Shown piece after piece: positions 8,475 to 16,691 of a stretch of DNA of 37,278 bases. This DNA comes from Brevundimonas sp. UBA7664 (GTDB taxonomy: Bacteria; Pseudomonadota; Alphaproteobacteria; Caulobacterales; Caulobacteraceae). A program made the position numbers and the translations under genes. The first letter of the stretch is position 1; each line of letters starts with the position of its first letter. The stretch spans positions 1 through 37,278 of the forward strand of contig NZ_DLHQ01000065.1 of NCBI RefSeq assembly GCF_002483305.1, read 5' to 3'. A model generated the notes under the pieces. It worked only from the letters and a program-made list of their open reading frames with translations. It was not told the origin of the DNA and ran no database searches.

Positions 8475-8575
8475 GAAGTCGTCCTCATCGGCCTTGTCCT
8501 GGCCGGGCAAGCCCAAGTCGGCCCGTGCTTACCAAACGCCCCGACGGGGAGCCAGCGCTGATGCCGACCAACGGG
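8475..8575. other. Largest gap inside the minus-strand run; small GC hairpin
   Basis: 101 bp without a gene. Read on the minus strand it holds CCCC-GTC-GGGG (8539-8549) followed by CGTTTGG, a short stem that might attenuate transcription after the glycosyltransferase gene. No clear promoter seen. It is the most likely place for an internal transcription boundary in the locus. Confidence 0.25.
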
Positions 8576-9709
8576 CTATTGTCCGTCGGACACTGCGGCG
8601 AGAATCTGGGCGTTGACCCGGTGAATGTCATAACGTGCGCGGACCCGGTCCAGCGACGCCCGGCCCATGGCCTCGGCCAGTTCGGGCTCGAGCAACAGGC
8701 GCTCCATGGCCGCCTCCAGCGCCACCGCATTGCCCGGCGGGACCAGCAGTCCGTTCACCCCGTCGACCACGGTCTCCCGGCAGCCCGGCGCGTCGGTGGT
8801 GATGACCGGGCGCCCCATGGCCATGGCCTCGAGCACCGAACGCGGCGTGCCCTCACGATACGACGGCAGGACATAGATGCGGGCGGCGGCGATGGCTGGA
8901 CGCACATCGGCCAGACGGCCCAGATGCTCGATGCCGCCATCGATCCAGGACTTCAGCTCATCCTCGCCGACCGTGTCAGGGCCGGGGTCGCGCCAGCCGA
9001 CCAGCTGGAACCGGGCCTGCGGAAAGCGGGCCTTGAGCGCCAGCGCTGCCGCCGCATACTCGCGCACGCCCTTGGCGCCGAGCAGTCGCCCGATCATCAG
9101 AAAATTCGGTTCGGCGGGCAGTGGCGCGGGGGGGTAGTGGGCCAGATCAACGCCCGAACCATCGACGACGGCGATCTGGCCGCGATCGCGCAGCAGGCCG
9201 CGCTCCAGGAACAGATCGCGATCATCCGGGTTCTGGAACAGCACCCGATCGGCCCGCCCCAACGCCAGGCGATAGAGGTTCGAGGCCATGGCGCCCGCGA
9301 CCACCCGCGTCAGCCCCCCCTTCACACCGTCAGTGAAGGCGTAGCCGAGACCCGTGATGAGCGCGATGCACCGTCGGATTCCCACCGCTCGCGCAGCCAG
9401 CAGGCCCCATATGATCGGCTTGATCGTATAGGCCAGCAGCACATCGGGCTGCTCGCGCTTGAACAGGGCGATCAGGCTCTTGCGATATGCCAGATCGGAG
9501 AGCGGGTTCATGCCGGTGCGGCCCATGGGCACATCAGCGCAATGGGCGCCAAGGGCCGTGAGCGCGCTCCGCGTCGCCTCATCGAAATCGGGCGCCACCG
9601 CCGTCACCCGCCAGCCGCGACGGATCAGTTCGGCGATCAGCGGGCCGCGGAAATTGACCAGCGACGGCGCGTGCGAGGCCAGCATGACGAGCCGCATGCC
9701 CTCGCTCAC
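8576..9709 (-). CDS. Glycosyltransferase, GT4 family, PglA-like
   Basis: Retaining GT-B enzyme that adds a sugar to the lipid-linked acceptor on the cytoplasmic side. 377 residues. N-terminal Rossmann domain (RLVMLASHAPSLVNFRGPLI), middle region with LITGLGYAFTDG, which resembles the EGLG segment of Campylobacter PglA, then the C-terminal domain with LMIGRLLGAKGVREY, YVLPSYREGTPRSVLEAM (EX7E motif) and GCRETVVDGVNGLLVPPG. PglA acts on undecaprenyl-PP-diNAcBac, matching the PglC/D/E-like genes downstream, so this is the best candidate for the second sugar. GTG 9709 overlaps the polymerase stop (GTGA); ATG 9697 four codons later is also possible. Donor sugar not determinable. Confidence 0.88.
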   Translation of the reverse strand: MSEGMRLVMLASHAPSLVNFRGPLIAELIRRGWRVTAVAPDFDEATRSALTALGAHCADVPMGRTGMNPLSDLAYRKSLIALFKREQPDVLLAYTIKPIIWGLLAARAVGIRRCIALITGLGYAFTDGVKGGLTRVVAGAMASNLYRLALGRADRVLFQNPDDRDLFLERGLLRDRGQIAVVDGSGVDLAHYPPAPLPAEPNFLMIGRLLGAKGVREYAAAALALKARFPQARFQLVGWRDPGPDTVGEDELKSWIDGGIEHLGRLADVRPAIAAARIYVLPSYREGTPRSVLEAMAMGRPVITTDAPGCRETVVDGVNGLLVPPGNAVALEAAMERLLLEPELAEAMGRASLDRVRARYDIHRVNAQILAAVSDGQ

Positions 9710-10962
9710 GACAATCTTTGCCGAAGAAAGCCCGTTTCCGGACTCCCGTTGGCCGCCCGGTCGACGCCTACGGCCTTCGCCGATCCGTTCGCGGAGCGAG
9801 ACAGATACAGAACCCCGACGATTATGATCCAGATCGGCAACCGCCGAAGGATATCGCCACCAATCATGTATATCGCGATGGAAGAGAGAGTGGCGATAAG
9901 AAATGCCGATGACGCTGTCCGCTTGGCGATAGAGTAAACAGCCATCAATGCCGCAATTATGGCGACCAGTCCTCCCTGTAGGACGATCGTCAGTATCGTA
10001 TTGTGCGCGTCCGAATACTCTCCGAAAAAGTCGTACAGAATGTGAGGGCCGGGTCCGTAACCGACTATGATGCTATCCATGGCATGCTGGAAGCCGATGG
10101 AATACAGGCCTTCACGCGCATGAGCGCCATCGTTGTCCTGGAAGAACTGCGTCGCGAACGGAACGATTGAATCCGCATTGGCGACAACCAGCAAGACTGA
10201 AGCGGCCGCGACGGCCACCAGGGCTGACGCCTTGAGCATCCAGCCGCCTCGCCGCGTCAGCAGTCCGAAAACAATAAACAGGGCGCTGACGGCGCCGCCG
10301 ACGATCACGGCGACCAAGGCCTTGGTTGACCCGGACTCCAGCGCCATCTTCACGAATAACGCACCGGTGCCAAAACAGAACAGCCGGAACATTATCGGGC
10401 CGCGCAGAACGCCCAGATGCCACATGACGAACGGCATTGCGGCCGTAACCATTGCTGCCTGGTGAACATTATCAACCAAGGGCGAGAAATGGTTGTAGTA
10501 CCGCAAAGGCAGGCCAAAAATTTGTGGCGTTACAAAGCTGAGCAGGTAGAGAGCGGAGTATGCGATAGTCCAGCAGACAAATATTGTCGTGAAAAACCGC
10601 TCCGGTGACGTACCTATGAACAGGTTCCTGTCACCAAGTACGATAATCGCCCCCAATATAACTACGTATGAAGCGAAATCAAAGGCGGCTCCGGGAAATG
10701 TTCCGCTAGCATGATCCAAGACTACGATATTGTACGCAAAACCGACACTTATAACAAAAAGATAAACGTACCAGAAGCGCACCAGAGGAAAAACAGAGTT
10801 GTTGACCTGAATTCGACCGCCGTTCAATACAAGCAGCAGGGCGCTCGCAACAACAACCAGTATCTCTCCCAAACCTACAGGGCCAAATCTGAGCGAGGTA
10901 AAGGGAATCACCAGCGCTGCGATGATTATGATCAGACGGACGCTCGGGTACCCAAGTTTCAC
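9706..10962 (-). CDS. O-antigen polymerase/ligase-like membrane protein (Wzy candidate)
   Basis: Polytopic inner-membrane protein, 418 residues, with about 10-12 hydrophobic helices and a larger periplasmic loop before the last helices. That loop carries VGYGPGPHILYD and EYSDAHNTILTIVLQGG, the GxGxG...HN pattern of Wzy_C/WaaL-family proteins. Position beside the glycosyltransferases and downstream of a Wzx-like flippase suggests it polymerises lipid-linked repeat units in the periplasm. The DNA is clearly less GC-rich than the flanks, usual for strain-variable wzy genes. GTG 10962 has AGGA about 6 bases upstream and starts 3 bp after the upstream gene's stop. A ligase role cannot be excluded. 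Confidence 0.8.
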   Translation of the reverse strand: MKLGYPSVRLIIIIAALVIPFTSLRFGPVGLGEILVVVASALLLVLNGGRIQVNNSVFPLVRFWYVYLFVISVGFAYNIVVLDHASGTFPGAAFDFASYVVILGAIIVLGDRNLFIGTSPERFFTTIFVCWTIAYSALYLLSFVTPQIFGLPLRYYNHFSPLVDNVHQAAMVTAAMPFVMWHLGVLRGPIMFRLFCFGTGALFVKMALESGSTKALVAVIVGGAVSALFIVFGLLTRRGGWMLKASALVAVAAASVLLVVANADSIVPFATQFFQDNDGAHAREGLYSIGFQHAMDSIIVGYGPGPHILYDFFGEYSDAHNTILTIVLQGGLVAIIAALMAVYSIAKRTASSAFLIATLSSIAIYMIGGDILRRLPIWIIIVGVLYLSRSANGSAKAVGVDRAANGSPETGFLRQRLS

Positions 10963-10965
10963 GAC

Positions 10966-12309
10966 CTATCCTACCTCAGCTGTCGATGGCGCAATCGTCC
11001 GGCTCGCGAACAATTCACTGACAATGTTTTGAATAGAATAGCGGTCGACGCTGTCCGTGTAGAAGTTGCCGATCTCGCCAGCGTGCGATTTCCTCACGGC
11101 GCAGCCTTCCAACCAGTCGACCAGCTTGATCCCGTCACCCGGAGCGGCTTGTTCAAAGCAAAATCCTGCGCCGGTCGCCTCTATAATACTGGATATCTCA
11201 CTTCCAGCCAGCGGGCCGTTGACGATGGCCAGAGTCGTCTTGCGCAGGAGAAAGGACTCGAAGATCTTGCCTGTCAGGACGCCCTGGTCCTCCGGCGAGT
11301 TCCATGTGGCCAGAAGGCAGATGTCGACGGCCTGCTGCAAACCCAAAGACGCCGCCCGTGAAATTCGGCCGCGGTCGACCACCTGGTTCTCGAATCCAAA
11401 CGGAGCGGCCTGTTTTCGGAACAGCGCCCCCTCCTGTCCCGCATAATGAAAGAAGACTTTCCCCGCCAGTTCAGGGCGGCGCTCGACGAGGGCGGCCATC
11501 GCCGAAAACAGGGGGCTCAAGTCCCGCTTGCCGCCATAAAGCGATCCGACATACGCAAAGTGCAGCGCTGCCGGATCCGGCTTGATGTCCAGAACAGGTT
11601 CGAGTTCCACAAGGTCGTCCGGATCATAACCGTTGGAAGCGACCATTGAGACCGGGGGGTCTGACTTCAGCTCGCCGATAACCTTCGTGCGAACGCCGGA
11701 CGATACGAAAGAGGCGATATCCGCCTGCCGCACCAGCCATTGTTCAAGCATGCGCCCCGGACTGAACCGGGACAGCGCTCCGTAGCTGACGGGGTCGCGG
11801 AAATCGATCATGAGGGTGCGGCTCAACCCCATCCGCTTCAGCATGATTCCGGAGAATGGCGAGCCAAAACTGGGGTAGCTGGTGAAGATGGCGTCAAACC
11901 GTTCACCGGGAAAACGGGACCGGGCGACCTTTCGAACCTGAATGAGCCAATCCAGAGCCTTGAACGAGGTGTAGGCCGCCTGCAGGGCGATCTTGATCCG
12001 CGCGCTCACGGAAACGCGATTTCCAGGCTGTCCGCCGCCGGTGACTGCGGCGCGGCTGCCTATCGTGGCCACGCGGGCGCGAACAAAGACGCGCTGGAAC
12101 AGGGCGCTCTGGGGCACCGTGATCCAGCGCATCCGGTCCAGAGCCGGAAAGTGGAGGCTTTCGTCCCGGGCGGCCCAGGGCGCGGGCTCCAGCGAAATCA
12201 CCGTGACGTCATGCCCGGATCGTTCCAGAAACTTGACGAACTTGGTGATCCGTACCGAGCCGATAGCCTGCTCCGGGTAGAAGGCGGTCACAACAAAGAG
12301 GAGCTTCAT
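10966..12309 (-). CDS. Glycosyltransferase (GT-B, GT4-like)
   Basis: 447-residue cytoplasmic glycosyltransferase, second of the two in the locus. N-terminus MKLLFVVTAFYPEQAIGSVRITKF is typical of GT4-like enzymes that act on acceptor glycans, with an inserted basic segment at about residues 85-110. The C-terminal donor domain shows LHFAYVGSLYGGKRDLSPL, DQGVLTGKIFESFLLRKTTLA and ATGAGFCFEQAAPGD; the TGKIFESF segment matches the KxFEyla helix of the fold, and no strict EX7E motif is seen. ATG 12309 overlaps the ATP-grasp stop as ATGA, which suggests coupled translation. Donor and acceptor unknown; a ManNAc3NAmA-type uronate transferase is possible. Lower GC than the flanking genes. Confidence 0.8.
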   Translation of the reverse strand: MKLLFVVTAFYPEQAIGSVRITKFVKFLERSGHDVTVISLEPAPWAARDESLHFPALDRMRWITVPQSALFQRVFVRARVATIGSRAAVTGGGQPGNRVSVSARIKIALQAAYTSFKALDWLIQVRKVARSRFPGERFDAIFTSYPSFGSPFSGIMLKRMGLSRTLMIDFRDPVSYGALSRFSPGRMLEQWLVRQADIASFVSSGVRTKVIGELKSDPPVSMVASNGYDPDDLVELEPVLDIKPDPAALHFAYVGSLYGGKRDLSPLFSAMAALVERRPELAGKVFFHYAGQEGALFRKQAAPFGFENQVVDRGRISRAASLGLQQAVDICLLATWNSPEDQGVLTGKIFESFLLRKTTLAIVNGPLAGSEISSIIEATGAGFCFEQAAPGDGIKLVDWLEGCAVRKSHAGEIGNFYTDSVDRYSIQNIVSELFASRTIAPSTAEVG

Positions 12310-13361
12310 GCGCCCTCAACTCTGTCCAGAAGCGCTTTCAGCAATGCCCTGGGGGCGTTGAGCGGCTTCCGGGTCCAGCGGCCGTTCCGGTCGCAATACT
12401 CGCCGGCGGCCATAAGCGCCGTATGCGAGAAACCATAGCTGACCTCCAGAATAACCGCCCGACCGTCTCTCGGGTCAATGATCATGTCGAAGCCGGTACA
12501 GTCAGACTTCAGAGCCGCGGCGGCCTTGAAAGCAGCCGCGACGATCTGCGGGGTCACCATGGCCCGATCATAATAAAGGTTGCCGCCGCCGGAGGCACGG
12601 AAATCACCGGCGCGTACGGCCCGGCAAATGTAGCTTAGCTTCCCACCGACAACCACGATCTTCAGATCATAGTCGACGCCCGGGATGAACTCCTGAAGAT
12701 ACACATAGCCGTTTTCACGAGGCAGGTTGCCCGCGTTCAACCATGAGAACAGAAACTCCGGCGCTCGCCTGAGCCTCTTCATTATGTCCGTCATTGAGCG
12801 GGACGATGACAGATTGGACTTGATCTTGAACAAGGCTCCCGGTCGGCTTCGGAACCCGGAGCCGAACATTCTTTTCGCGTAGCCCAACAACTGTTCTTTT
12901 GATTTCACCAATTGAACATTGCTGGAGCCCGAGCCAGCGCGTAGTTTGGCGACAACCGGGAATACACCAACATCATCTATCCAGTCTTCGACCGCCTTGC
13001 GGCTGTGCAAGGTGTAGTTCTTTGGCGTATCAAGACCCAGAGCCTGAAGCAGGTAGGCCTGCGCCACCTTGTCATCGAAGTGATCCGCGTCCGCGGCGTC
13101 CGGAAACACGGTACAGCCCCGCAGTTTGAGCGCCGCAAGAATAGGGCGTGCAAACCGCATTTCGTCTGCCGAGTAATGACTGAAATGCCATAACACGATG
13201 TCATGGGACGCGAGCCGTTCGAACGCCCCCAGGGACCTCCAGTCGATCAGGGAGCAATTCAGGCCCATGTCTTCACATGCCTGAATCCACTCGGTTCCCC
13301 ACGAACTACTGTGCTTTTCGTGAAAGTCAGATCGTACAACGGCGACGGTAGTCTGTTTCAT
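12306..13361 (-). CDS. ATP-grasp ligase of a polysaccharide-locus family, function unknown
   Basis: ATP-grasp fold proteins join a carboxylate (as acyl phosphate) to an amine or thiol. 351 residues from ATG 13361, 5 bp after the CapA stop; the longer open frame upstream only overlaps CapA. Domain order: N-terminal Rossmann-like part (TVAVVRSD, IVLWHFSHYSADEM), linker FPDAADADHFDDKVAQAYLL (86-105), ATP-binding loop KLRAGSGSSNVQLVKS (139-154), YLQEFIPGVDYDLKIVVV (about 221-238) and the metal site FDMIIDP (D292) with ILEVSYGF (E306). The usual E-x-N of ATP-grasps is E-V-S here. From memory, similar proteins occur unexplained in other capsule and O-antigen loci. Inference: it amidates or aminoacylates a uronate in the glycan. 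Not RimK or D-Ala ligase by overall sequence. Confidence 0.78.
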   Translation of the reverse strand: MKQTTVAVVRSDFHEKHSSSWGTEWIQACEDMGLNCSLIDWRSLGAFERLASHDIVLWHFSHYSADEMRFARPILAALKLRGCTVFPDAADADHFDDKVAQAYLLQALGLDTPKNYTLHSRKAVEDWIDDVGVFPVVAKLRAGSGSSNVQLVKSKEQLLGYAKRMFGSGFRSRPGALFKIKSNLSSSRSMTDIMKRLRRAPEFLFSWLNAGNLPRENGYVYLQEFIPGVDYDLKIVVVGGKLSYICRAVRAGDFRASGGGNLYYDRAMVTPQIVAAAFKAAAALKSDCTGFDMIIDPRDGRAVILEVSYGFSHTALMAAGEYCDRNGRWTRKPLNAPRALLKALLDRVEGA

Positions 13362-13366
13362 TTGAG

Positions 13367-14467
13367 CTACGACCACCGGCTGACTTTCGACGAGAATATC
13401 TCCGCGTGCCTCTTCGCATTGCGTCGCGCGGCCAGAATAATGCCGGCCGAACCCGGATTCAGGCGGCGCAAATACCACTTCATGTCGCGCAGACTGCGGC
13501 GTCCGCCAATGTATGACGCGATGGCCGCGCCCCGGCTGGCGTTATAGTCGTCACTCCCTGCGGTCAGCAGCGCCGGATCGAACTCGTCAGCGGCGAATCC
13601 CGATACTTCGGAACCAAACCTTATGCGATCCGGCCCGATATGGATGGGCAGCACACGGGAGGACTGGACCGCGCCATTCCGGACATCCAGCGACACCACG
13701 ATCCCGGTGCGGTTCGCCTCGGACAGTCGGATCAGCGGCTTGTCCGGATCGCGCGGCGTGTAGACATCGTCAAACAGAAAATTCCCCAGACTGTAGAAGA
13801 TCGGGGATCCGTCGACGCGTTCTTTGCCCTGGATGACGTGTGGATGATGCCCGTAGTACACGTAGCTGTACTTGGATGCCAGTTTTCTCGCGAAAGCCAC
13901 ATCTTCGGAACTGGGCGTATGCACATGCTCCTGGCCCGAATGGACCGCAACGATCGGAAGATGGCCTGACTGACGGCATTCTTCCATGTCCGCCATGACG
14001 CGATCGACGTCGAGCAGGTTCAGGCCTTGCTTGCGGGCCATCGTTTGCTGGGACGGATTGGTATTGAGCGAACAGTAGCCCAGCAGGGCGATCTTTTCGG
14101 AGTCAACCTCCAGCCGAAGCGAACGACCTTCGGTTCCAAACCAGCCAATATTGTTCTTCTCAAGCAGATCAACCGTGCGTCTATAGCCGGCAACGCCGTA
14201 ATCGAAGATATGGTTGTTCGCCAGAGTGACGTGCGTGACGCCCAGATGACGCAAGATCATCACGTTGTCCGGGTGAGATTTAACGTGCGCGGATTTTGAT
14301 CCCACAGGCCTTTCGTCGCCGATGAATGGGGTCTCCAGATTGCCGATCACGACGTCATGGTCGCGCAGAGCCTCCGCGACCTTGTCGAGTTCCGAGAGCA
14401 GATTCGGCCGTTCACGAACGCAACAGCGGCCGAACGGCGCGATGTCTCCAAGCAGGGCAATCTTCAT
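13367..14467 (-). CDS. CapA/PgsA-family metallophosphoesterase-fold protein
   Basis: 366 residues with the bacterial PGA_cap fold, a calcineurin-like metal-dependent phosphoesterase. Motifs in order: LLGDIA (D8), IGNLETP (N43, E45), TLANNHIFDYG (N84-H86), AVHSGQEHVH (H176, H181; usually VHWGxE), YYGHHPHVIQG (206-214) and YSLGNFLFD (226-233). In poly-gamma-glutamate producers the relative CapA/PgsA is membrane-anchored and needed for polymer export; here no signal peptide or membrane helix is seen at the N-terminus, so it looks cytoplasmic. ATG 14467 overlaps the WbpI-like stop (ATGA) and the ATP-grasp gene follows after 5 bp. A joint role with that ligase in glycan modification is inferred. 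Substrate unknown. Confidence 0.85.
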   Translation of the reverse strand: MKIALLGDIAPFGRCCVRERPNLLSELDKVAEALRDHDVVIGNLETPFIGDERPVGSKSAHVKSHPDNVMILRHLGVTHVTLANNHIFDYGVAGYRRTVDLLEKNNIGWFGTEGRSLRLEVDSEKIALLGYCSLNTNPSQQTMARKQGLNLLDVDRVMADMEECRQSGHLPIVAVHSGQEHVHTPSSEDVAFARKLASKYSYVYYGHHPHVIQGKERVDGSPIFYSLGNFLFDDVYTPRDPDKPLIRLSEANRTGIVVSLDVRNGAVQSSRVLPIHIGPDRIRFGSEVSGFAADEFDPALLTAGSDDYNASRGAAIASYIGGRRSLRDMKWYLRRLNPGSAGIILAARRNAKRHAEIFSSKVSRWS

Positions 14468-15573
14468 GTCGGCGTTCTGTTCTGGCTGCTACCCGAGGCG
14501 ACGAGGTGATCGAGGACCTGTTCCGCCGCTGTCCCGTCCCCGTATAGCTCAGCCCTGCCCGGCGGACAGCGGGGATCGGACAGCGCCGCGGAGATGGCGT
14601 CCGCGTCGGCGCCGACCAGGGTGTTCCAGCCCGCCTCCACCAGTTCCACCCATTCGGTCTCGTCACGCATCGTGACGCACGGCTTCCCGTGAAAATAGGC
14701 TTCCTTCTGAACGCCGCCGGAATCCGTCGCGATCGAACCGCAGTTGAGTTCAAGCCAGACCATCTCCAGATAGCCGACCGGCGGAATGACGCGGATCCGG
14801 TCGGGTATCGGGATGTTCAGCGAAGCGAGAGCCTGTCGCGTCCGCGGATGAAGCGGCAGGACGACATCCTGCCCGCTGCCGGCCAGGCCCCTGAAAATGG
14901 CGGCCAGCCGGTCCGGGTCATCGGTGTTCTCAGCCCGGTGGATGGTGGCGAGGACAAAGCCGCCCGGGGCCAGACCCAGTTCACTGAAGCCTTCGGGCAT
15001 ACGCGCCCGGTCCCGGTAGAAAAGCGCCGCGTCATACATCACGTCCCCGACGAGACGGATCGCGTCCGGTTTGATGCCTTCGGCCAGCAGGTGCGACCGG
15101 GCCGTCGCGGTCGGGGCGAAGAGCAGGGTGGACACGTGATCAGTCACGACCCGATTGATTTCCTCGGGCATTCTCCGGTTGAACGACCGCAGCCCCGCCT
15201 CGACATGGGCCACCGGTATGTGCAGCTTCGCCGCGGCCAGCGCGCCCGCGAGGGTGGAGTTGGTGTCCCCATAGACCAGGACCCAGTCGGGCATGGTCTC
15301 CAGCAACACGCCTTCGAGCAATTCCAGCTGCCGGCCCGTCATCGCCCCGTGACCGCCGCCGCCGATCCCGAGATGCCGGCCGGGCCGGGGGATCACCAGG
15401 TCGTCAAAGAAGACGTCCGACATATTGGCGTCGTAGTGCTGCCCGGTATGCACGATGGTCTCGGTGACGTCGTGGCGCGCCGCGATCGCACGCGACACGG
15501 CGGCCGCCTTGATGAACTGCGGTCTCGCGCCGACGATGGTGAGGATGCTGACGGGGGCTCCAGACGTCATCAT
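14464..15573 (-). CDS. wbpI: UDP-HexNAc 2-epimerase, WbpI-like
   Basis: C2 epimerase of the UDP-GlcNAc 2-epimerase family; by context it converts UDP-GlcNAc3NAcA to UDP-ManNAc3NAcA. 369 residues from ATG 15573 (a second ATG follows directly); protein-like sequence starts SILTIVGARPQFIKAAAV, and the frame upstream of that overlaps wbpG. Seen: HTGQHYD, VYGDTNSTLAGALAAAK, HVEAGLRSFNRRMPEEINR, TIHRAEN, TDSGGVQKEAYFHGKPC and RDETEWVELVEAG. All family active-site segments are present. A plain UDP-GlcNAc/ManNAc epimerase has the same motifs; the assignment rests on lying directly after WbpG/HisF/HisH-like genes. Start overlaps the wbpG stop as TGATG. Confidence 0.87.
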   Translation of the reverse strand: MMTSGAPVSILTIVGARPQFIKAAAVSRAIAARHDVTETIVHTGQHYDANMSDVFFDDLVIPRPGRHLGIGGGGHGAMTGRQLELLEGVLLETMPDWVLVYGDTNSTLAGALAAAKLHIPVAHVEAGLRSFNRRMPEEINRVVTDHVSTLLFAPTATARSHLLAEGIKPDAIRLVGDVMYDAALFYRDRARMPEGFSELGLAPGGFVLATIHRAENTDDPDRLAAIFRGLAGSGQDVVLPLHPRTRQALASLNIPIPDRIRVIPPVGYLEMVWLELNCGSIATDSGGVQKEAYFHGKPCVTMRDETEWVELVEAGWNTLVGADADAISAALSDPRCPPGRAELYGDGTAAEQVLDHLVASGSSQNRTPT

Positions 15574-16691
15574 CAACCACGCAACTTGATGATGGCGGAC
15601 TTGAACGGTTCCATCAGCTTTATGTACCTGTCCCAATTGGGATAGTCCTTGTGGCTTCGTTGCGGTTCGGCGATCAGCTTGTCGAACTCACTCACCTCGA
15701 TGCCAAGTTTCCGGCAGAAAAACTCGATCTCGCGGCGGATGCCTACCGGATCGTAGTGCGGCTCCTGCAGCAACGCCAAGGCCTGGTCGCGCGACATGCT
15801 GCCCCCATGGATCAGGCTGGTCAGATGCGCGCGCCGCTTGTCTATGCCGAACTTGACCGGAAGAATGTAGTCCTGGAAAATCCGTGTAAAGATGGATTCC
15901 CCATGCTTGCGCGGGTACTTCCTCCAGCCGTGCCCCTCCAGGAAGCGGATCGCTTCCTCCTTGTCGTAAGGCATCAGATTCAGCGGATGGCAGAATTTGA
16001 TCCGGCGGAAGGCGGGGGAAAACAGGAAGTACTCAAACCCGCCGATGGTCCGGTAGCCGCGCAGCGGCTTTTCCCCGTACCGGGCGTGAATGGCCTTGAG
16101 ATTGATCACGTCCATCGCCGGATGCTGCCAGCGCATGGGCGTCGACTCGGTCGCGAAATTGTGGCCGCTGATGATGGATTTGATGCCGTGGCGCCGCGCA
16201 TAGTGGAACAGCGAGGCGATGAAGACGTGGTCCTGCGGCACGTCCTGGTTGGTGACGCCGGCGCGAAGATAGGCGCGCTGCAGGTCCTTCATGGTTTCCC
16301 AGTTCACCACCTCCGTCACCAGATCGTACTGGTTGGCCTCGACGATGCGGCGAACGTTGGCGACGGCCAGTTCGGTGTTCCACCCACCATCGACGTGCAG
16401 CACCATGGGGCGCAGCCCCCATTCGCGAAGCTTGAAGGCCAGGAATGAACTGTCGACGCCGCCCGAAAGCCCCAGAAGGCAGTCATATTCCTTGCCTTCG
16501 CCCTGCGCCTTGATGCGCGCGAGCATGGCGTCCAGCCGCTTGGCGCCCTCCGCGTCAGGCTTCCAGTGCTGCGCTGCCTTGACCGGAAACTCCGTGCAGT
16601 TGTTGCAGACGCCGTCCTCGTCGAAAACCGTCCCCGGCATCGTCGAGTCCATGACGCAGGTCTTGCAGATCTGGTAGCCTAGCGAAGTCAA
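15573..16691 (-). CDS. wbpG: WbpG-like N-acetyl sugar amidotransferase
   Basis: PP-loop ATPase of the adenine-nucleotide alpha-hydrolase fold that, with HisH2 and HisF2 supplying ammonia, converts an N-acetyl group of a UDP-uronate to an acetamidino group in P. aeruginosa-type pathways. 372 residues. An N-terminal zinc-ribbon-like pair CKTC/CNNC (C9, C12, C29, C32) is followed by the PP-loop LGLSGGVDSSF (SGGVDS at 76-81), SGHNFATES and HPLNLMPYDKEEAI. The only usable start is TTG 16691, whose TTGA overlaps the HisF2 stop; GAGG lies 7 bases before it. A later ATG would remove the cysteine pair. No break seen. Confidence 0.9.
   Translation of the reverse strand: MTSLGYQICKTCVMDSTMPGTVFDEDGVCNNCTEFPVKAAQHWKPDAEGAKRLDAMLARIKAQGEGKEYDCLLGLSGGVDSSFLAFKLREWGLRPMVLHVDGGWNTELAVANVRRIVEANQYDLVTEVVNWETMKDLQRAYLRAGVTNQDVPQDHVFIASLFHYARRHGIKSIISGHNFATESTPMRWQHPAMDVINLKAIHARYGEKPLRGYRTIGGFEYFLFSPAFRRIKFCHPLNLMPYDKEEAIRFLEGHGWRKYPRKHGESIFTRIFQDYILPVKFGIDKRRAHLTSLIHGGSMSRDQALALLQEPHYDPVGIRREIEFFCRKLGIEVSEFDKLIAEPQRSHKDYPNWDRYIKLMEPFKSAIIKLRG

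Noticed and set aside
13362..13478. N-terminal 39-residue extension of the ATP-grasp gene
   Set aside because: It overlaps the CapA C-terminus and lacks any match to the fold; ATG 13361 begins the protein-like sequence directly after the CapA stop.
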